Assembly: GCA_003049465.1 (NCBI GenBank)
Contig: PYSS01000029.1
Location: forward strand, 241,149 to 305,148
From: Magnaporthiopsis rhizophila
Taxonomy: Eukaryota; Ascomycota; Sordariomycetes; Magnaporthales; Magnaporthaceae
DNA length: 64,000 nucleotides
Direction: 5' to 3'
Shown here: piece after piece, positions 54,348 through 64,000 of the stretch
Layout: each line of letters opens with the position of its first letter
How positions within the stretch are numbered: the stretch's first letter is position 1
Made by a program: the position numbers and the translations under genes
The notes under the pieces: generated by a model
Databases searched by the model: none
What the model was told of the DNA's origin: nothing
Seen by the model: the letters and a program-made list of their open reading frames with translations, nothing else

Positions 54348-55719
54348 TCACTCCCCCGACAAGCCCACAAACTCCTCCAGATCAGCAAGCAGCTCGCGCG
54401 GACACTCCAGGGCGGCAAAGTGGCCCCCTCTTGCATGGCTGCGCGACCAGACCAGGTTCCCCGTCGTCGCGACCCAGCTCAGGGGCACGGGCGCGACGTC
54501 GAGCGGGAACCAGCTGAACCCTAGCGTCTTGGGTGCGCGCACGTGGTACTCAGGCGCCGCGTGGCTGCTGCGCGACGGCACCTGCGGGTCGGCGCTGTAC
54601 GACTCGCGGTAGCTGTACAGACAGCGATGCGGCGTGTCGGTGAGGAAGTAGAGCGAGACGGAGAGCAGCACCTCATCCATCAGCCGGAGGCTGATGGATG
54701 AGGTGCCGGGATCGAGGCCGAGGAGCGCCTGGTCGGCTTCCGACGAGTCCGGTGGGAACGAGGTCGGGTCCGTCCAGTCGAGGAACTTCTCGGCCACCCA
54801 GGCCAGCAGCGCCAAGGGGCTGGACGCCAGCGCCAGGCCCACGGTGCCCGGCCGCGTAGCGTGCACGACGGCATAGCCGACGCCCTGGGTCTTGAACCAC
54901 TCCCAGCGCTCCAGCCCCGCCGCCTCCTGCGCGGACACGCGATGTTCTACAGATGACCGCGGCGGCTCGGGCATGGGGCTATAGTTGAGCAGCGCGCCAC
55001 GACAGCTTGCGTACTGCGCGGCCAGAATGCGGCAGACGCGCGAGCCGATGTCGCCGCCCTGGCAGTGGTAGCGCACGTCACCGAAGCCGAGGACGGAGAC
55101 CATCAAGCTGTCCATGATGCGCGCCACGTCCTCGAGGCCGAAGTCGCGGTCCAGTGGCGGCGAGCCGGAGAAAAGGTAACCTGGGAGGGACGGGACGATG
55201 ACATGGTAAGGCAGAGTGGCGGGAGTGTATTTCGCCGCGAGCTCGTCAAGCATCGGGAGGAACTCTAGGAAGGAGCCCGGCCAGCCGTGGAGCAGCAGCA
55301 GTGGCTTGACAGGTCCAGAGGCGCGCGAAAACAGAGCGACGAAGTGAATGTCGATTACCTCGCCGTTCCCGGTTGGGACTTTGGCGATGAAGTGGCTGTG
55401 GCGGTTGAGAAGGGCCTGCTGCTTGTCCCTGCGAGGCGCGTCAGCGGCTCAGCTCAGCGGGTGGCTACAAGCAACAGCGTGCTCACCAGTCAAAGTGCGT
55501 CTCCCATCTCTTTTTGGCGGCGGAGAACCAGTCGCGCCGCAGACCGAACTTTCGGCTGCCGCCAGGCGGCGAGTTCTCGTAACACGGGGTCGGGACGGGC
55601 GAGAGCTCGACCAGCTTCCGCATCCGTTGCACCTTGTCGCTGGCGATGTTGATGTCGAACGCCACAACGGCGTCTGTGTCCACCGTGTCCGGCAGTTGGC
55701 TAAAGATCTTGCTCTCCAT
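54348..55719 (-). CDS. Epoxide hydrolase (alpha/beta-hydrolase with EHN domain)
   Basis: Two exons, 55487-55719 and 54348-55428, joined at phase 2 (donor GTGAGC, acceptor CGCAG), give 437 aa. The N-terminal EHN domain (QRMRKLVELSPVPTPCYENS, WFSAAKKRWETHFDW) precedes the hydrolase fold. The oxyanion-hole HGWPGSF is followed by the nucleophile Asp in CQGGDIGSR. A lid Tyr lies in YSYRES, and the catalytic His in ARGGHFAALECPRELL. These enzymes open epoxides to diols in the cytosol or microsomes, in detoxification or secondary metabolism. A perfect 18-bp inverted repeat inside the coding sequence (54668-54706) encodes SSISLRLMDEVL without breaking the frame. Confidence 0.9.
54668..54706. repeat. 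Perfect 18-bp inverted repeat in the epoxide hydrolase gene
   Basis: GCACCTCATCCATCAGCC (54668-54685), a 3-nt loop GGA, then GGCTGATGGATGAGGTGC (54689-54706). It is fully palindromic within protein-coding sequence. Confidence 0.95.
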
Positions 55720-56183
55720 AGCGATATATCGACTGTTTGGGTCCTTGTTTCCATCATGTCGGGCGCTCGATCTGCGGATTGGGGCCGACCTGGGCTCTTA
55801 ATACGGGCGGGTCCTGGGCAAATGTCCTATGACGCCATTCCAGGCTGCAGTGCTTACGAATTGGTACCCCAGGGGAGGCGCCCTGCCAGTGACAGCGCTG
55901 GTGCATGCAGCGGGATAAAGTGAATCCTTGCGATTTAGCCAGTCACCAGCAGCGGTCGTGCGGGGTGGCCATCTGCCAACCTTGGCGCTCGCCGTCTCCT
56001 CCGGCGGGCCTTGACTGCCCGCCCCAGGCGGTTCCTTGACCACGGGATACTCGCTCTTCGCCCTGATCCTCTTCCCTGACCTGCACGGGTGACGGTACTC
56101 GCGCTAGCGGTGCCGGCGCCGCTGTATCTCGACAAACTGGGGCAACAAAGTCAGTGCACCCTGAGTCGGCCCGTCTATATACC
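55720..56183. other. Epoxide hydrolase upstream region
   Basis: No gene is seen; it holds the promoter of the minus-strand hydrolase. Confidence 0.4.
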
Positions 56184-56804
56184 CTAGCTGAGGAGGAGCT
56201 GGGGTCGCTCCGTGACAGCTATTTCAAATACATCTTTTCCTAGATTGATAGGGATGAAAGAAGGGTGCCCACCAGGTCCACGAGACCGAGTATGAGGAAA
56301 TGTTTTCTTGAAGTTTGGCGCGAGACGGGAGTTTCGTGCTGTTTGGTGCAACGGTGCACGAGCGGAGGCCGAGTGTGGGGATGACGCATGGGTCCTTGAA
56401 GCTACAGTGTCCTTGCATGCCAGTTCTCGTATCTGATCCACGTTGTCTGCCAGTCTGAGACCCTCAACCAAGTCCGCATAGGAGGTGCGCGAGATGTTGT
56501 AGGCTTTAGCCCATGCCCCAATGGCGAATTCGAAAGTTGACTGACTAAAGGGCTGTCGTCCCGTCGAATGTGCACGTGTTGGGTTAGACAGCCCAAGTCT
56601 ATCTGCTTGTGGGAGGGACCTGTGGCCTGTCGAGAGGACTGCTATGGCGGGCGATGTTGTGTGGATAGGAGCTAAAAGGGGCAAGGCTATGGACTCGGAC
56701 ACCGTAGCCGATGCAGTGTCGGTTATGGTGTCAGTGTCTAATTGCGGATTGCTCTCGATAGCGGGCTCGTCGGTAATATCAAGGTCCGCACCGTCTGGAA
56801 ACAT
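56184..56804 (-). pseudogene. Remnant of a transposon-associated fungal ORF
   Basis: An open frame from Met at 56804 (MFPDGADLDITDEPAIESNP) runs to 56184. In phase upstream the sequence continues (SIQHIVPPSAYLRSYIEMFP) until a stop or missing exon near 56885. The block FAIGAWAKAYNISRTSYADL followed by VEGLRLADNVDQIREL resembles the N-terminal part of fungal proteins that accompany large DNA transposons, which read 'WA...NISR..Y..L'. The rest is low in similarity and ends abruptly, so I call it a remnant. It abuts the AT-rich block. Confidence 0.35.
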
Positions 56805-57219
56805 CTCAATATAGGATCGGAGGTATGCCGAAGGAGGGACAATATGCTGAATGCTGGCCCTGGTTGTGATATCGAGTCCTCATCCTCTTCCTCCTCTTTT
56901 TGGCATGCGCCATTGCCAATTACGGAAGGGGTCATTTATCAAGCACGTACAAAATGTTATTTGGCACGTAAAATATAGGGCTCACCTTGCGACATTAAAG
57001 CCCATCTAACACTTGATAAGTCGGGGTACCCCCTGTTGGCCACCCCCACTGTTGGCCACCTTGCACGGGCCCGATCACCACCAAACCTAGTGCATTCAAC
57101 TGCAAATTTATACCTTTAGGGCTTGTCCCAGAGTAAATGTTTTTTTGTTTTTTGGCCCCTGCCTGTTTTTTCCATGCAAAATAACCTTATAATAAGCTTA
57201 ACCGGGGGCTTTATAAAAA

Positions 57220-57338
57220 AAACATGTACCTTTTTTAGTTTTATTTTTAACGGTATCAAATTTACAAACGAATTTCCTNAAACATGTACCTTTTTTAGTT
57301 TTATTTTTAACGGTATCAAATTTACAAACGAATTTCCT
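57220..57338. repeat. 58-base duplication separated by one N
   Basis: Bases 57221-57278 and 57281-57338 are identical (AACATGTACC...AATTTCCT); the single N is at 57279. This looks like two contig ends placed side by side without merging their overlap. Confidence 0.85.
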
Positions 57339-57409
57339 AATTCGAACAGATGGTAAAAAAAGAAAATAAAAAAAAAAACAGGTTGGTTTTATCTGGTTTT
57401 ATTTATATG

Positions 57410-57605
57410 TACCTGTTCCCCTGGGCCCTTTAGCCCTTTAGCCTTTTAGGCCCCCCTGATCCTTTTAGCCTTTTGGGCCCCCCTGATCCCTTTAACCCCT
57501 TGGCTGTTTCAGCCCCCTGGGCCCCCTAGCCCCCCTGGACCCTGGCCCTTTTGGACCCTGGCCCCTTTGGCCTATTTAGCCCTTTGGCCTTTTGGCTTTT
57601 TGCCC
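57410..57605. repeat. Degenerate C/T-rich short tandem region
   Basis: Irregular repeats of CCTTTAGCC, CCTTTTGG and CCCCCTGATCC type fill the span. It is low-complexity and noncoding. Confidence 0.6.
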
Positions 57606-57686
57606 GTCAAGATTTTTTTAAATTTAAAGGTGGGAGGGTGGCCGGCTTTATATATTTATCGTGCTAGGCCCGATCACGTGACCAAA

Positions 57687-57765
57687 ACACGTGACCTTTT
57701 AGTTATAATTATTTACCGGCCCTATAAATTACAGCTATTAAAAAGGTTATAAAAAGGTCACGTGT
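57687..57765. repeat. 14-bp inverted repeat ACACGTGACCTTTT
   Basis: ACACGTGACCTTTT (57687-57700) and AAAAGGTCACGTGT (57752-57765) are exact reverse complements around a 51-nt spacer, inside the TIR element. TTATAA lies on both inner sides. Confidence 0.8.
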
Positions 57766-58326
57766 TTCCCGGTCATATAACCAGGGCTTATCCGGACCTT
57801 TCAGACCATATTATACCTAATAGTAAATTTTTTGCAAGTCCGGCTTTTAGCCTGGCTTTTTTTTTCGAATACCATCCTTTTACCTGCCCTTTTAATATTT
57901 TTTCATTTTGGTTAGGGGGTGGCAAAAGAGGTGGCCAGGGGCTGTATTAACTGGCTTAAATAAAAGATACTTCTGGCGGGTCTTTCAAATGATTTTCACA
58001 AGGACCTAAAAGCTTATTACCCAGATCCACAAACAAAAAACAAGCGGTTGGCAAAATTAGTATGGAAAAAACAAAAACAGCATTTACTCTGGGATATGCC
58101 CTTATTTACCTAACCACGATGCAAGAGTATATTGATTCCTGATCAGAATTTCCCGCTTTTTCAGACGCTATATCCATTACCTTCTTAACATTACCCCTCG
58201 CTTTTGCAATTCGGTGGATATCTATAAAAATTTCATTGGGATCCGTGGCTACCTTTTTTTTTTTTTTTTGCAAGGCCGTTATACTTCCAATTGGGCCTTT
58301 AACTGCCTAATTTTTTGATAGGTAAT

Positions 58327-59080
58327 TGTTACAATCACAGGCCTTCTGCTCCTAGGGTAGGGCACCTAGGGGCGGTGTTGAGCAGTACTGGGTTGCAAGG
58401 TTGCCTTGCACATAATTTGGGGTCTGGTAGAACAATTATCTGTTATTGCTTGCCCAAAAGGGTATTTTGGAGCTAATTTAGGTTGACTGATGCCAAGGCC
58501 TTAGTTAAAATTACCTTTTACCTAAAGGTCCTGCTTTTATTTATAAGTGGGCAACCTTTTTATTAAATTCCCTGATTTGTGATTTGCGAGGCAGATTATA
58601 AAGCACCTTTTTTGATATTTTATTGGAAGAACCTTTTTGTTATTATTTTATTATTCGTTATTTTTATACCTTTGTATATTTATTATTACGAGATTTTTAA
58701 ATGCACAAAATATAAAGCCTTTTTTTAAAATTTCTTTTGTTACATAAAATATTTTTGTATTAACCGTTTTGGATATAATATTTTAGGCTTATCCTTTAAC
58801 CAGCTCCGTTTTATTAATTACTAGTACCAATAATTAAAAGCGGCCGTTTGGGCCGTGGAGGATAAATATTAAATTTTTAATAATCGATTGGAATATTATT
58901 ACAAACGGTTCTCTGCTCCTAGGGTAGGGTACGCTAGGAGAGGTGCTGAGCAGTATAATCTTCACAAGGTTGCTTGTGCTTGGGGAACTGGAATAGTAAC
59001 AAAAATTTCGATTGTTTGCCCAAAAGGGTACCTTGGAACTAATTTAGGTTAACTAATACCAAGGTTTCAGTTAAAGTTAT
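58327..59080. repeat. Two LTR-like direct repeats about 570 bp apart
   Basis: Copy A (58327-58513) and copy B (58897-59080) both begin with a TxTTACAA-like start and then CTGCTCCTAGGGTAGGG...GAGCAG, a self-pairing head. They share TGCCCAAAAGGGTA and CTAATTTAGGTT further on. Differences are mostly transitions. They look like degraded long terminal repeats. Confidence 0.55.
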
Positions 59081-59136
59081 TTTAACACGGTAAAAAACCC
59101 TCGCCTTATATACCGACAACCCTTCCATATTATATT

Positions 59137-59212
59137 TGTGCTATATCTGCTATATTACATAACGGACATATCACTGTGCTATATTTATTATATCATATAA
59201 CAAATATATCAC
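59137..59212. repeat. Tandem duplication of a 38-nt unit
   Basis: Units 59137-59174 and 59175-59212 both start TGTGCTATAT and end ATATCAC, differing mainly by transitions. Confidence 0.7.
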
Positions 59213-59681
59213 CCGTGCTTAAATAAATACCTAATTATATAATTTCCTTCCCAACTTAGCTTTAATTATTCGGCCCTTAGCTTTTATAACTGCAGGATAA
59301 AAGCATCCCGCTAGGGATTAGCCCCAGCCCTTTTATCCTTTACCAGCTATAATTATAATATCAGGTTTCCCTTTTTAAACCAAATCCTTTTGACCAAAAC
59401 CTGCAGTCCCGTTTTTTTGTTAATAATAAATATTTTCCTTTTTTATTATTTTCCATTCCCTTTTTCCTAACAAAATATTTGGTCGGGTACAAAAACGAAA
59501 AACTATTAATATATAATCCACCGTTTGCTATAATAACCTGTTTATTATCCTTTTATTATTTTCCACCGAGATACTTTTTTGTTCTGTTTATAAAGCGCTA
59601 AAATTTGCGCGCTGCGCTATATTCCCCCGCAATTTTTTTAGATACATTAAATGCATTTGTTAAAAATATTTTTGGTGCAAC

Positions 59682-60026
59682 GTGCTAGGTTCTTTTTTGT
59701 CCCAGCTTAAAAAGTTTAATTATCAATATTTTAAAATAAGGATTAAATTGGAAGCGGCAAAAAAAAAGCATTATTGCGCTAATACCAAGGTTAAGCGTTT
59801 GCGTAAGCAGAAAAAAATGTGGTTTGAAAGGAAAATATATGCAATTTGTCGTGGGATTGATAGCATAAAAAAGCTGGAGCGGGTTAAACAAAAGGAGGCC
59901 GATAAGGCGGCCGCACAAGCCTTTGTTGTACTTTTTGATTTATTAACCCCCGATTTTCTTTTATTATTTTTAAACTGGGCCGATTATAGGGTTAATCCCG
60001 ACCTTAATCTGTTGGTTTTATTTTAA
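59682..60026 (+). CDS. Surviving open frame with transposon-type coiled coil
   Basis: 114 aa in an otherwise stop-riddled AT-rich block. The core LEAAKKKHYCANTKVKRLRK and MWFERKIYAICRGIDSIKKL resembles the C-terminal basic/coiled segment found in many fungal transposon-associated proteins, which read 'LRKQ...RGI..L.ELE'. The orientation is opposite to the nearby pol relic. It may be the tail of another element; a functional gene is unlikely. Confidence 0.35.
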   Translation: MLGSFLSQLKKFNYQYFKIRIKLEAAKKKHYCANTKVKRLRKQKKMWFERKIYAICRGIDSIKKLERVKQKEADKAAAQAFVVLFDLLTPDFLLLFLNWADYRVNPDLNLLVLF

Positions 60027-60829
60027 CCAGGTAAATTATTTTGGTATTGGCGTTCCGAATTAAAATCCAAATTTTGGCACTGGTATTAATTTTTTTTAAG
60101 GGTTTTTTTGCCGGTATTTTTCGAAAATTTTTAATACACTTTTTAGGTTTTTTTTTTTTTTAAATGCTTTTTTCGATTTTATATCCTGCCTATTTAACTA
60201 AATAATGCTTAATTTCGTTAATAATATTTTTGTTTAAAATTTTTTCAATTTTATATTTTTATTTTGGGTCGATTTTTATTAATTTATTATTTTTAAACCC
60301 TGGTGGTGCTGGTTTAAACAAATCGATAAAAAAATTGGGTGGTTTTTTATAATTAGTAATAGCTAAAATTTGTAATTAATATTAAAAATTTTCCTTAGGA
60401 TTTTGAATGGTTCCAATTTTTTGTGGTTTAATTTATTATTTGGTCGTTTTATTTTAATATTGTATCGAGAAAAATAAATGTTATTCCTTTTTTTAAAGGT
60501 TGGTTTTTCGATTTTTTTTTGTTGGCCTGTATAAATATGCGCTATTGTAATTTTTTTAGCTTTGCTTGGAAATTTTTATATAGTTTGGTAAATTTTTTCA
60601 CTTATATTTCTGCTGCTAAAATATATGGTTCTGCTTTAAATTTTTTATATATTATAGGTATATATTTGTAATTTGTATAAAACGGTATAATTTCCGTGCT
60701 TTTGTGCATTATATTATTATATGCAAATTGCGCTATAAAAAATAATTATATTTAATTATTTTATTTATAATTAATAAAATAATATAAGTATTATTTTATA
60801 GTTTGGTTTGTTTATTTTATTTGCTTATT

Positions 60830-63420
60830 TATTTAAGGATAATAAATTATAAAAAAGGCATATTTTGCGCTTAAATTTATTATAAATTATTTTCAAAATT
60901 TGCTATTAAATAATTTGTTTCGGTTTAAAACTATACATTTTGGTATTCCATATTTTGCAATTATATTCCGGATAAAAATATAAATTAGGTTTATAACTTT
61001 TGCATTTTTCTTAAATAACAGGTATATGGCATATTTGATAAATTAATCGATTATTATTATAATATTATCGTACTGGATATTTATAAAGGATTTATTTAAT
61101 TTAAACAGCCCTGTAACAAAATTTGCCGTAACTTTTTGCTATATTTTGCTAAATACTGGTAAAGGTTGCAGTAAATTATAAGGTTTGTGCCTATTAGCTT
61201 TATTTTTTGCACAATTCTTATAATTTTTGATTACATTTTATATTTTGGCACAAATTTTTATAAACCTGTGATATTACCGAAACCTTTTCCAGGTTTTAAT
61301 AACCTTTTAATATTTATTAATTATCTGGTTATAAATCTGCTGAATTTTTTCTGGGGTTCAACTTTTTTGTCGGGTTATTTTGGCCAATGCTCGTTATGCC
61401 GGAATCAGGGATCCGTTTAGTTTTTTAGCCAAAACTGCGCGTATTTTTGGTGGTATATCCATCTAATAATTTAATTAACAGTTTAAAGCATTTGCTCGGC
61501 CGTTTTCTGATCCTTTTTTAACCTCGATTCGAAAATTATAATTTTAAAAAAATTGGCTTTATCGGATTTATTTTTTGTTCAGCGCTTGGTTAATGGTAAA
61601 TTGTAATAGGTTTTTATAATCGGTATATATTATAATTTGGTAATTGGTTTTGCCCAAATATATTTTTCATTTTTTTAAGGTTTTAATAATAGCAAAAAAT
61701 TTTTTATCGTGGATTTGATAATTTAGCTTAGGTTTATTTAATTTTTGCAAAAAAAATGCATAAAAGTGCAATTTTTTTTGATCGTTTTGTTATTCCAGCT
61801 ATTTTTTAATAGCAAAATTTGATGCATTAATTTTAACCTCGAAAGGTTTTTTTGGGTTTGGTATTATTAATACCGGTATTTGGATAATAATTTTTTTTAG
61901 CAATTTAAAAGCTATTTATTTTTGTATTCCCTAATAAAACTGGGTATTATTTTTGGTAAAATTTGTAAATGGTATAACTTTTTTGCTAAAATTTCGGATA
62001 AATTTTCGGTAAAAATTTAAAAATTTTAAAAAATTTTGTACTTTTTTAACCGTGATAAATATAGGCTAATTTTTTACCGCTTATACCTTTTTGGGTTTTA
62101 TCCGAACTTTTCCTTATTTAATAATAAACCCAAAAAAAACCACCTTTAGGAAATGCTATATATATTTATCCGGATTAACCAGAAATTTTGCATTTTGCAA
62201 CTTTTGTAATATTTTATATATATATTATTTATATTTTTCCAGTATTTTTAAAAAAATTAAAATATTATTTAGGTATGCAAAAATAAAAATATCGAAATAT
62301 TTTTGTAATATATGGTTAATTATTTGCTAAAATGTGGCTGGTACATTGGTAAGCCCGAAAATTATTACCAATAATTCGAAAATTTTAAGTTTGGTTCGAA
62401 AAGCAGTTTTTTATTTATTCTTTTTTTTAATTTTTAATAAACCATAAGTTTTGCATAAATTTAAAATTATAAACCACCGGCTTTTTCCGAGCCTGTTTTT
62501 AAATTTATTAATTAAAAATAAAAAATACCAATCCTTTATTATTTTCTAATTTAACGAATAATAATCGATATATATTTATTTTTTCCCGTTTTTTTTGGAA
62601 ATAAACAAAATTTTATATTTTATAAAAAAATCGGAAAATTTGGTAAATCCTTTCCTAATTTCTTCCTTAAATTATTTTTATAATAATTTTTTTTATTAAA
62701 AATTTAATTAGTACAGTTTTTGATATTTAAATTATACTTCCGGTTTAAGCTTGATCTTATAATTAAACGGTCCATATTTTGGTAATACCATTTCCAAATT
62801 TTTTTGAAACAGTTTCCAATATTTGTAATATTTTTCAGGAACATTTTTAAATCCTTTTTTGGTAATTTTTTGCTTATTGGGTTCGTTTGTGTTTATATTT
62901 ATTAATATTTCGGTTAGTATAATTTGCCAGGGTTAATTGCCAAATTTTGCTGCTATTATAATTGCCTTTTTTGGCGTTCGTTTTTTATTATCCGGAACCC
63001 GTGGCTATTGGGCTTTTTTATTAATTAATAGCAATTTTCTCTATTAAATTTGTTCGGTAATCCAATTTATTAAAAGGTTATACTTTTTAAGTTATAAAAG
63101 GTTTAAAATCAGGTTTTCCCCTTTTATATTTATAATATTCAGGATTATTTTGCAGGTTTTTCCCAAAAATTAAAATTTAAATTAATCAGTTTTAATATTA
63201 ATCTTTTTTTTATTAAATATAATTGGCTTTTATTTTATTATTATAAGGTTATATGGTTTTTTTTAATATATCGGAATGTTATATTTTTTTATTATTTTTG
63301 GCAAAAAATAGTTTTTTTGGGCTCCGTAATCGATTATAATTTTTATTTTTCGCTTTTTCCAGTATATTATTATCCTGATATATTTATACTGGTCGGTGAT
63401 CATTATTATTAAAAATTTTG
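60830..63420 (-). mobile_element. Ty3/Gypsy retrotransposon pol relic
   Basis: Minus-strand frames, broken by many stops, carry pol landmarks in the Ty3/Gypsy order. Protease: IIDYGAQKNYFLPK near 63.3 kb. Reverse transcriptase: GLTNVPATF near 62.34 kb and the catalytic box read as YLNNILIF (normally YLDD) near 62.26 kb. RNase H: INASNFAI and LNYQIHDKKFFAI, then IYTDYKNLLQF, at about 61.55-61.85 kb. Integrase: AKYGIPKCIVLNRNKLFNSK near 60.9 kb. D-to-N and Q/W-to-stop changes are what RIP produces. Gag would lie toward and beyond the right edge of the window. Confidence 0.8.
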
Positions 63421-64000
63421 CTGGTTATTACCTTATTTGTGCCCTATTTTCGGGTAAATTCCCTAATTTTTTGTTTGGAATACCTGTTTTTGGGCCTCGA
63501 TTATTCCTGTTAATCGGATAAATTTATCCGTTTAAATTTTTGCTTTTTTTTTATATATATTTTGCATTTTAGTTTTTTGTATATCTGGTATATAAGGATT
63601 TTTGTTAAACATATTATAAAATACGCTAATAATAATTTAAAAATTGCTGCAAAATTTTTATAACCCATTTTTGTTATCCATTATTTCGGAAATTAATATT
63701 TTTATTATAAATATTATACTGGTCTTTTTTTTTTTTTTTGTAAAAAAAAATTGTGCTTTAGCTTTTTGGCTATATATTACCGGCAATTGTTATATAAGCA
63801 TTTGGCTTAAAAAAGTTTATTATAATGGCTTGTATCAGGGTTTATATTTTTATAATTTAATATATATGGATATATTAACCGCTAATTTAGGTTCGGAATA
63901 TTTTTAAATAATGCCCTATAATAAATAACCGATTAATTATTTTTTAACCAATCCAGGGGTTTTTTTTTATTGTTTTGCGCCGGTTTTTTGCATATTAAAC

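Larger units (their letters stand above)
57119..58101. mobile_element. TIR-bounded element of about 1 kb
   Basis: GGGCTTGTCCCAGAGTAAAT (from 57119) is mirrored by ATTTACTCTGGGATATGCCC (to 58101). The inverted similarity extends through poly-T/poly-A for about 36 bp with few differences. No intact transposase frame is inside, so it is a non-autonomous or degraded DNA element. A target-site duplication was not recognised. Confidence 0.6.
56940..64000. mobile_element. AT-rich transposon graveyard, RIP-like
   Basis: From about 56.94 kb the composition changes abruptly from GC-rich to strongly A/T-rich, with abundant TA and few CG dinucleotides, and remains so to the end. Degraded retrotransposon frames, LTR-like repeats and a TIR element lie inside. 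The pattern of stops and D-to-N or Q/W-to-stop changes in the pol frame fits C-to-T transitions of RIP. Confidence 0.85.

Overview
The window looks like nuclear DNA of a filamentous ascomycete, probably a Sordariomycete. Genes are GC-rich with short introns (GTRNGT donors, CTRAC-type branch points). Recognisable products include the osmosensor Sho1, the DASH subunit Spc19, a PTH11/rhodopsin-type membrane protein, an ascomycete laccase ending in DSGI, and a fungal Zn(II)2Cys6 regulator. The last 7 kb is an AT-rich transposon graveyard of the kind left by repeat-induced point mutation (RIP).

Layout. 1-12 kb: an intron-bearing tRNA-Ser(CGA), an AhpC/TSA-like thioredoxin-fold gene with an assembly gap in its intron, an SLC35F-type transporter, a large low-complexity fungal protein, and a second copy of the tRNA. 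12-19 kb: a methionine-permease-like transporter and a PTH11-like gene. 19-23 kb: an extradiol-dioxygenase-like (VOC) gene beside a nine-exon laccase, possibly an aromatic-metabolism pair. 24.6-32.5 kb: a fungal N-terminal-domain/ankyrin gene broken by one in-frame stop, a Mss116-like DEAD-box helicase, a coiled-coil protein and spc19. 33-34.7 kb: a small secreted-protein candidate and an LTR-like relic.

34.7-41.8 kb: three consecutive minus-strand genes, an alpha-glucoside-type MFS transporter, a sulfatase and a regulator with two tandem Zn2Cys6 clusters. Related CGG/CCG inverted motifs lie upstream of the sulfatase and of the regulator, with a weaker variant upstream of the transporter. I infer a small catabolic regulon for sulfated compounds. 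43-44 kb: sho1. 44-51 kb: gene-poor DNA with a probable decayed gene. 51-56 kb: a GMC oxidoreductase, a decayed gene resembling fungal NLR-type N-terminal proteins, and an epoxide hydrolase whose coding sequence contains a perfect 18-bp inverted repeat.

57-64 kb: AT-rich DNA holding a Ty3/Gypsy pol relic on the minus strand (protease, RT, RNase H, integrase), LTR-like direct repeats, a TIR-bounded element of about 1 kb, and a surviving open frame. Three of the four runs of N sit in long A/T homopolymers. The fourth, a single N, separates two identical 58-base copies and looks like an unmerged contig overlap.

All exon boundaries were placed by eye from splice consensus and frame continuity. 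No similarity search was run, so family names rest on recognised motifs.
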